A stretch of DNA of 64,000 nt from Cupriavidus taiwanensis. Lineage in GTDB: Bacteria > Pseudomonadota > Gammaproteobacteria > Burkholderiales > Burkholderiaceae. Below the pieces are notes generated by a model, which worked only from the letters and a program-made list of their open reading frames with translations, ran no database searches and was not told where the DNA came from. Below are positions 59,160 through 64,000 of this stretch, in pieces. Each line of letters opens with the position of its first letter. The first letter of the stretch is position 1. Where the stretch lies: NCBI RefSeq assembly GCF_900249755.1, contig NZ_LT976854.1:1338827-1402826 (forward strand), read 5' to 3'. A program made the translations under genes and the position numbers.

Positions 59160-60350
59160 TTGGAAGACCTGACTGAATTCCGCCAGGAAACAAGGGCCTG
59201 GCTTGAGGCGAACTGCCCGCCGGAAATGCGTGAGCCGATGCGCAGCGACGAAGACCTCTGCTGGGGCGGACGCAAGTTCCGCTTCCAGTCCGAGGCGCAA
59301 CGCCAGTGGCTGGTGCGCATGGCAGAGCGTGGCTGGACCGTGCCCGAATGGCCGCACGAATACGGCGGCGGCGGCCTCACCCGCGCCCAGGCGCAGGTGC
59401 TGCGCGAGGAAATGGCCGCGCTCAACTGCCGCGCGCCGCTGAAGAGCTTCGGCATCTCGATGCTCGGCCCGGCCCTGCTCAAGTACGGCACCGAAGCGCA
59501 GAAGCGCGAGCACTTGCCGTGCATCGCGCGCGGCGAGATACGCTGGTGCCAGGGCTACTCCGAACCCAACGCCGGCTCCGACCTGGCTGCCCTGCAGACC
59601 CGTGCCGACGACCTGGGCGACCACTTCCTGGTCAACGGCCAGAAGATCTGGACCTCTTACGCCGACAAGTCCGACTGGATCTTCTGCCTGGTGCGCACGG
59701 ACTTTACCTCGCGCAAGCACACCGGCATCAGCTTCATCCTGTTCGACATGGAGACGCCCGGCGTACAGACGCGTCCGATCACGCTGATCTCCGGCAAGTC
59801 GCCGTTCTGCGAGACGTTCTTCGACAATGTGCGCGTGGCGAAATCCAACCTCGTCGGCGAGATCAATGCCGGTTGGGAGATCGCGAAATACCTGCTGACG
59901 CATGAGCGCGAGATGATCGGTGGCAATGCAGCGGGTGCCGTCGGCAGCACCGACCGGCCTCTTGGCGCCACGGCGGTGGCCGGCATCGGCCTGAATGCGC
60001 TCGGCGAACTGGACGATCCGATGCTGCGCGCGCAAGTTGCCAGCTTCGAGATCGACGAGGCGGCCTTCGCCTGCCTGCGCAGACGCGCGGCCGAACTGGC
60101 CGGACAAGGCGGGCTGGCCGCCTTCTCTTCGGTCCTGAAGTACTACGGCGCCGAGCTGAACAAGCGCCGCTACGAACTGCTGATGAGCGCCGGCGGCAGT
60201 GATGCCCTGGAATGGGAGGGCGCGCGCAGCAACGAAGGCAAGCTCGCGCGCGGCTGGTTGCGCACCAAGGCCAATTCGATCGAAGGCGGCACCACCGAGG
60301 TACAACTCAACATCATCGCCAAGCGCCTGCTTGGCCTGCCCCGCGCCTGA
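59160..60350 (+). CDS. Acyl-CoA dehydrogenase, first of a pair
   Basis: This 396-residue flavoenzyme starts with TTG at 59160, after GAGGAG. The FAD/substrate motif YSEPNAGSDLAALQTRA is near 133, and the C-terminal region ends with the usual R-G-rich tail (IEGGTTEVQLNIIAKRLLG). It introduces a double bond next to the CoA thioester. With the second dehydrogenase gene following after 32 bases, the two may form a heteromeric enzyme, as in steroid side-chain or cyclic-acid degradation. The substrate is unknown. Confidence 0.9.
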   Translation: MEDLTEFRQETRAWLEANCPPEMREPMRSDEDLCWGGRKFRFQSEAQRQWLVRMAERGWTVPEWPHEYGGGGLTRAQAQVLREEMAALNCRAPLKSFGISMLGPALLKYGTEAQKREHLPCIARGEIRWCQGYSEPNAGSDLAALQTRADDLGDHFLVNGQKIWTSYADKSDWIFCLVRTDFTSRKHTGISFILFDMETPGVQTRPITLISGKSPFCETFFDNVRVAKSNLVGEINAGWEIAKYLLTHEREMIGGNAAGAVGSTDRPLGATAVAGIGLNALGELDDPMLRAQVASFEIDEAAFACLRRRAAELAGQGGLAAFSSVLKYYGAELNKRRYELLMSAGGSDALEWEGARSNEGKLARGWLRTKANSIEGGTTEVQLNIIAKRLLGLPRA

Positions 60351-60382
60351 GCGGCGCGGGCGACAAGAAAGGAACAAAGGCA

Positions 60383-61525
60383 ATGGCAATCGCATTGGTC
60401 TTGAACGACGAACAGGAAATGTTGCGCGACAGCGCGCTGGGGTTCCTGCGCGAGCAGGCGCCCACCGCGCAACTGCGCAAGCTGCGCGACAGCCGCGATG
60501 AGACCGGCTTCTCGCGCGACCTGTGGCGGCAGTTCGCCGAACTCGGCTTCGCTGGCGTGCTGGTGCCGGAAGCCTACGGCGGCAGTGGGCTCGGCATGGT
60601 CGAAGCCGGCATCATCATGGAAGCGATCGGCCGCACGCTGGCGGCAACACCGTTCTTCTCCACCTCCGTCGTCGCCGCTCATCTGATCGCGCGGCACGGC
60701 AGCGAAGCGCAGAAGCAGTCCCTCCTTCCGGGCATCGCCGCGGGCACCAGGCTGATGGCACTGGCGGTGGACGAGCATGCCCGCCATCAGCCGCGCCGGA
60801 TGGCGCTGCGGGCCACGCGCACCGACAGTGATTTCGTGCTGGACGGCAACAAGCTGTTCGTGGTCGACGGCCACGTGGCCGACACCCTGATCGTGGCTGC
60901 CCGCATCGCCGGGGCGGATGACGTCGCCGGCATCGCATTGTTCCTGGTCGACCACGACACGCCCGGCATCCGCATCGAGCGGACCGCGATGGTCGACGCC
61001 CGCAACGCCGCGCGCATCGGCTTCGACAAGGTGCGCGTCGGCGCTGACGCATTGATTGCAGAGGCCGGCGCGGGCTGGGCGGCCCTGGAAGAAACGCTCG
61101 ACGTAGCGCGCTCGGCACTGGCGGCCGAGCTGACGGGCATCGCCGACGAAGCCTTTGCCCGCACGCTGGCGTACCTGAAGGAACGCCGGCAGTTCGGTCG
61201 GATCATCGGCGAATACCAGGCACTGCAGCATCGCGCCGCGGCGCTGTTCACCGAGATCGAGCTGACCCGCGCGCTGGTGCTGCACTGCCAGCAGCAGCTG
61301 GACGGCGCCGCCGCCGACGCCCGCGCCACGGTGTCGGCCGCCAAGGCCCGGGCCGGTGCCACGGCAACGCTGGCGGTGCAGGAGGGTGTGCAGATGCATG
61401 GCGGCATCGGCATGACCGATGAACTCGATATCGGCCTGTATATGAAACGCGTCCGCACCGTCCAGGAGCTCTTTGGCGATACCCATTTCCACGGGGCCCG
61501 CTGGGCCGCGCTGAACGGCTATTGA
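60383..61525 (+). CDS. Acyl-CoA dehydrogenase, second of a pair
   Basis: This 380-residue protein starts at the ATG at 60383 after AAAGG. It has the acyl-CoA dehydrogenase fold with VPEAYGGSGLGMVEAGIIMEAIG near 60 and the C-terminal motif VQMHGGIGMTDELDIGLYMKR. Compared with the first protein its middle domain is diverged (DEHARHQPRRM, not the SEPNAGSD motif), which suits the non-catalytic or complementary half of a heteromer. A strong terminator follows. Confidence 0.88.
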   Translation: MAIALVLNDEQEMLRDSALGFLREQAPTAQLRKLRDSRDETGFSRDLWRQFAELGFAGVLVPEAYGGSGLGMVEAGIIMEAIGRTLAATPFFSTSVVAAHLIARHGSEAQKQSLLPGIAAGTRLMALAVDEHARHQPRRMALRATRTDSDFVLDGNKLFVVDGHVADTLIVAARIAGADDVAGIALFLVDHDTPGIRIERTAMVDARNAARIGFDKVRVGADALIAEAGAGWAALEETLDVARSALAAELTGIADEAFARTLAYLKERRQFGRIIGEYQALQHRAAALFTEIELTRALVLHCQQQLDGAAADARATVSAAKARAGATATLAVQEGVQMHGGIGMTDELDIGLYMKRVRTVQELFGDTHFHGARWAALNGY

Positions 61526-61531
61526 CAGAAA

Positions 61532-61567
61532 CAGGCCGCAGGCGGAAACCGCCTGCGGCCTGTTTTT
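61532..61567 (+). terminator. Terminator of the acyl-CoA dehydrogenase operon
   Basis: A perfect 14-bp stem (61532-61545 with 61549-61562, loop AAA) followed by TTTTT. Confidence 0.95.
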
Positions 61568-61584
61568 CCCGTGGTTTGGCGCGG

Positions 61585-61974
61585 CTATTGCGCCTTCGCG
61601 CCCGAGATCTTCACCATACGCTCGTCGGCCGGCTCCCGCAGGTCATGCACCGGCAGCGCGGGTGAAACCACGAGCAGGTTGCCGAAGGATCCGATCTGCG
61701 CGACCGGCTCGAAGCTCTTGAGCGAATCCAGCGCGAACGTAGAGCGACGGATTGACGACCATCGCTCCGGCGTAGGAAAACACCAGCGTGTGCCCGTCCG
61801 GCGCTGCATGGGCAACCGTCTCGCTGCCGATCATGCCGTTGGCGCCCGCTTTGTTCTCGATCACGAACGGCTTGCCGAACGCCTTGGACAACTGCTCGGC
61901 CAGTAGCCGGGCGAGGATGTCGGTGCCCCCCGCCGGCGGCCCCGGCACGATGAGACCCTGCGGATGACGTTCAT
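61585..61974 (-). pseudogene. Decayed Bug-family solute-binding protein gene
   Basis: Clear Bug/TctC fragments occur in two frames: LIVPGPPAGGTDILARLLAEQ and, after it, ENKAGANGMIGSETVAHAAPDG and NPSLY, then FALDSLKSFEPVAQIGSFGNLL in the next frame after a net one-base shift near 61750. An ATG at 61974 after GAGGAG is in a third frame, with the signal peptide missing. The end (ERMVKISGAKAQ) resembles a true Bug C terminus joined directly to the middle, so about half of the gene is deleted. The remaining length is about 130 codons against about 325. Confidence 0.85.
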
Positions 61975-62003
61975 CTCGTCGTCTCCTCGTTTTGTCCGGC
62001 GGC

Positions 62004-62882
62004 TCACTCGAAATCCGGTTCGCCCTGCCAGTCAAAGAAATCCGGCATCTGGGCCGACACCCGGTCCGGGAACTGCGCCGGACGCTTTTCCAAAAAGCTG
62101 GCGATGCCTTCCCTGGCATCCGCGGACTGGCCGCGCGACTGGATCGCGCGGCTGTCCATCTGGTGCGCCTCCATCGGATGCGCGGCCCCGGCCATGCGCC
62201 AGATCATCTGGCGGGTCACCGCCACAGACACGGGCGCCGCGTTGTCCGCGATCTCCCTGGCAATGGCATTAGCCGCCGGCAGCAGCGCCTCGGGTGCGTG
62301 CAGCGAGCGCACCAGCCCCCGTTCGAGCGCTTCCTGCGCGCCAAACACGCGCCCGGAATAGCACCACTCCAGCGCTGTCGACACGCCCACCACGCGCGGC
62401 AGGAACCATGATGACGCGGCCTCCGGGGTGATGCCGCGCCGGGCAAACACCAGCCCGAACTTGGCGTCGGCTGAGGCAATGCGAATATCCATCGGCAGCT
62501 GCATCGTGACGCCCACACCGACTGCGGCGCCATTCACTGCGGCAATGACCGGCTTCAGGCTGCGGAAGATGCGCACCGTCAGGCGGCCACCGTTGTCGCG
62601 CTTGATGGCGTCGCGCGCGGTGCCGTAGCGCTTCTCGTAGTCGAACGTGGCGCCGCCGGTGGAGAGATCGGCACCGGCGCAGAAGGCACGGCCGCTGCCG
62701 GTGACGATCACGGCGCGGACGTCGTCATCGGCGTCGGTGGCATCGAACGCTGCGATCAGTTCGTCGGCCATCCGCGGATTGAACGCGTTCATTTTTTCCG
62801 GCCGGTGCAGCGTAATGGTGGCAACGCCGTCGGACACGGCGTAGCGGATTGTCTCGAAAGTGGTGTGGGGTTGGGCGGTCAT
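62004..62882 (-). CDS. Enoyl-CoA hydratase/isomerase (crotonase) family
   Basis: This 292-residue protein has the crotonase core: SGRAFCAGADLS near 62 and the oxyanion region VIAAVNGAAVGVGVTMQLPMDIRIAS near 113, with the probable catalytic Glu in RRGITPEAASSW. It probably hydrates or isomerises an enoyl-CoA. It lies just upstream of the Bug remnant in the same direction and across a terminator from the acyl-CoA dehydrogenases, whose products could be its substrates. Confidence 0.88.
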   Translation of the reverse strand: MTAQPHTTFETIRYAVSDGVATITLHRPEKMNAFNPRMADELIAAFDATDADDDVRAVIVTGSGRAFCAGADLSTGGATFDYEKRYGTARDAIKRDNGGRLTVRIFRSLKPVIAAVNGAAVGVGVTMQLPMDIRIASADAKFGLVFARRGITPEAASSWFLPRVVGVSTALEWCYSGRVFGAQEALERGLVRSLHAPEALLPAANAIAREIADNAAPVSVAVTRQMIWRMAGAAHPMEAHQMDSRAIQSRGQSADAREGIASFLEKRPAQFPDRVSAQMPDFFDWQGEPDFE

Positions 62883-63001
62883 GACAGGAAGGGGCGAGTG
62901 AGTAGCTGCAGCGTAGCTCGTGGCCTTCCTGACTTGGAGGGTTGTTTTGATATCTTGAACGCTGTGATCTCAGCTGTTTCCAGGATATAAACCCAAAGGC
63001 A

Positions 63002-63886
63002 TCAGACCAGTCTTGTTCCTGTCACGCGGGCCAGTTCGCCCAGCAGCCGGTCCTGAAATTTCGTGTCGTGGACGACGGCGTGCGGCTGCTGCAGCCGCTG
63101 GTGGTACCAATACCCTCCGCTGGTCAGCGCCCGCGGATCGTTGCTGGTCGCCAGCCACTCCTGGGTCAGGTGTCCCTGTCGAAGGTCGTCTGGCGCATTC
63201 GCGCCACCCATCTTGGTGGGAACCCAGCCGGGATCGACTGCGTTGCTGTACACGTCGGGCCACAGCCGCGCCACGGCTGCCGCCAGGGTGGTGATAAAAA
63301 GCTTGCTTTCCGAATAGGCAGCTGTCCCGCTACGCCCGGACCAGTCGATGCCGTCAAGACTAGCCCGGCCACCCTTGTGCATGCTGCTGCTCAGGTAGAT
63401 CAGCCGCCTGGGCCGCCGGATCAGTGCCGTCAGCAGGTACGGCGCGACGACGTTCACGACCAGAACGCCGGGCCCGGACAGGATCCCCGCGTTATGAATC
63501 ACGGCGTCCATCGTGCCAATGGCGTTGACCTGCCGGGCCAGGTCACGTGTCTGCGCCAGGTCGGAAAGATCGCCGATGGTTGCGATGGCACCCTGCTCCA
63601 CAAGCTCCCTGACGGCGGGCAGCCGGGCCTGCGAGCGAACGTGCACCACCACCTCATGCCCGTCGCCGAGCAGCGTCCGCGCCGCGGCATGGCCGAGACC
63701 ATCGGACGAGCCGGTGATGAAGATGCGGGACTTTCGTCCGGCGCTTCGTTGAGCGGGCGTCATGGCGGACCCTTTCGCGGGACTGGATGGGGATTGCGCC
63801 ATCGCAGCAGCGACGGTCAGCAGCGGCGCCATGACCAGGCCAGCGCCCAGTTGCGCAGCGTTCAGAATGAGTTTGCGGCGGTCCAT
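63002..63886 (-). CDS. Short-chain dehydrogenase with Tat-type signal
   Basis: This 294-residue protein begins MDRRKLILNAAQLGAGLVMAPLL, a twin-arginine-like signal, unusual for an SDR. The Rossmann motif TGSSDGLGHAAA lies near 55-66 and the catalytic Tyr/Lys pair in AAYSESK near 190. The start at 63886 follows AGGAGG. If exported it would need NAD(P) outside the cytoplasm, so the signal may instead act as a membrane anchor or be vestigial. The substrate is unknown. Confidence 0.85.
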   Translation of the reverse strand: MDRRKLILNAAQLGAGLVMAPLLTVAAAMAQSPSSPAKGSAMTPAQRSAGRKSRIFITGSSDGLGHAAARTLLGDGHEVVVHVRSQARLPAVRELVEQGAIATIGDLSDLAQTRDLARQVNAIGTMDAVIHNAGILSGPGVLVVNVVAPYLLTALIRRPRRLIYLSSSMHKGGRASLDGIDWSGRSGTAAYSESKLFITTLAAAVARLWPDVYSNAVDPGWVPTKMGGANAPDDLRQGHLTQEWLATSNDPRALTSGGYWYHQRLQQPHAVVHDTKFQDRLLGELARVTGTRLV

Positions 63887-64000
63887 GCGCCTCCTGCCCA
63901 GCATGAAGTTATTGAAACAGGCGATGCATTCAAGTGTTGCCAGGTCATGCAGAGAGTCAAGGGGGCACCGGCAAGTGGATGCGCGCTGCCGGACGCACCG

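Noticed and set aside
58104..60395. Open frame of 763 codons on the minus strand
   Set aside because: It runs antisense through the second IclR and first acyl-CoA dehydrogenase genes, which are clearly real.
1..64000. tRNA, rRNA, CRISPR, prophage or insertion sequences
   Set aside because: None was recognised on reading both strands; a covariance-model or repeat search could still find a small RNA.

Overview
The window looks like chromosome of a high-GC Betaproteobacterium of the Cupriavidus/Ralstonia group. Gene content and protein resemblance point that way: NAD-dependent formate dehydrogenase, a CbbR-like LysR regulator, Bug-type periplasmic receptors and a full oxalate gene set. No rRNA, tRNA, CRISPR array, transposase or phage gene was seen. 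The genus is an inference.

Layout. 1-11.1 kb is one half of an aryl-polyene/xanthomonadin-type pigment cluster: a glycosyltransferase and an acyl carrier protein leftward, then rightward a membrane protein, a ligase-dehydratase fusion, an acyltransferase, a LolA-like carrier, an MMPL exporter, a deacetylase, a ketosynthase, a chain-length factor and a dehydratase. 11.1-13.8 kb holds fahA and hmgA for homogentisate breakdown; hmgA carries an in-frame amber codon. 14.2-19.4 kb has small regulators, a TetR/hydrolase pair, DUF2917, GYD and DUF2188 proteins and an AI-2E family exporter.

19.5-49.4 kb contains the main system, oxalate catabolism, in several blocks: fdwA-fdwB-oxlT; oxc-frc; frc2-FAH hydrolase-pntA-pntB; a GntR regulator; and a ketopantoate-reductase-like gene that I propose is oxalyl-CoA reductase (PanE2 type). 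A 20-base promoter/operator element (TGATATATCACATACCGTAT on the minus strand) recurs exactly upstream of oxlT, oxc and frc2. Related sites lie before panE, the GntR gene and a small membrane-protein gene. The proposed logic is: OxlT exchanges oxalate for formate; Frc makes oxalyl-CoA; Oxc gives formyl-CoA and then formate; FdwAB oxidises formate to CO2 with NADH; PntAB converts NADH to NADPH; the PanE-like enzyme uses NADPH to reduce oxalyl-CoA to glyoxylate for biomass. Between these blocks (28-38 kb) lie unrelated genes: LysR regulators, manganese catalase, MntH, TetR, a Bug receptor, an acyl-CoA ligase and a PAS protein.

49.5-55.7 kb has a TerC protein, OpgD, a GntR regulator, an EamA exporter and three small or secreted proteins. 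56.2-63.9 kb is a fatty or organic-acid type block: AcuI-like reductase, two tandem IclR regulators, two acyl-CoA dehydrogenases, a decayed Bug receptor, an enoyl-CoA hydratase and a Tat-signal SDR protein.
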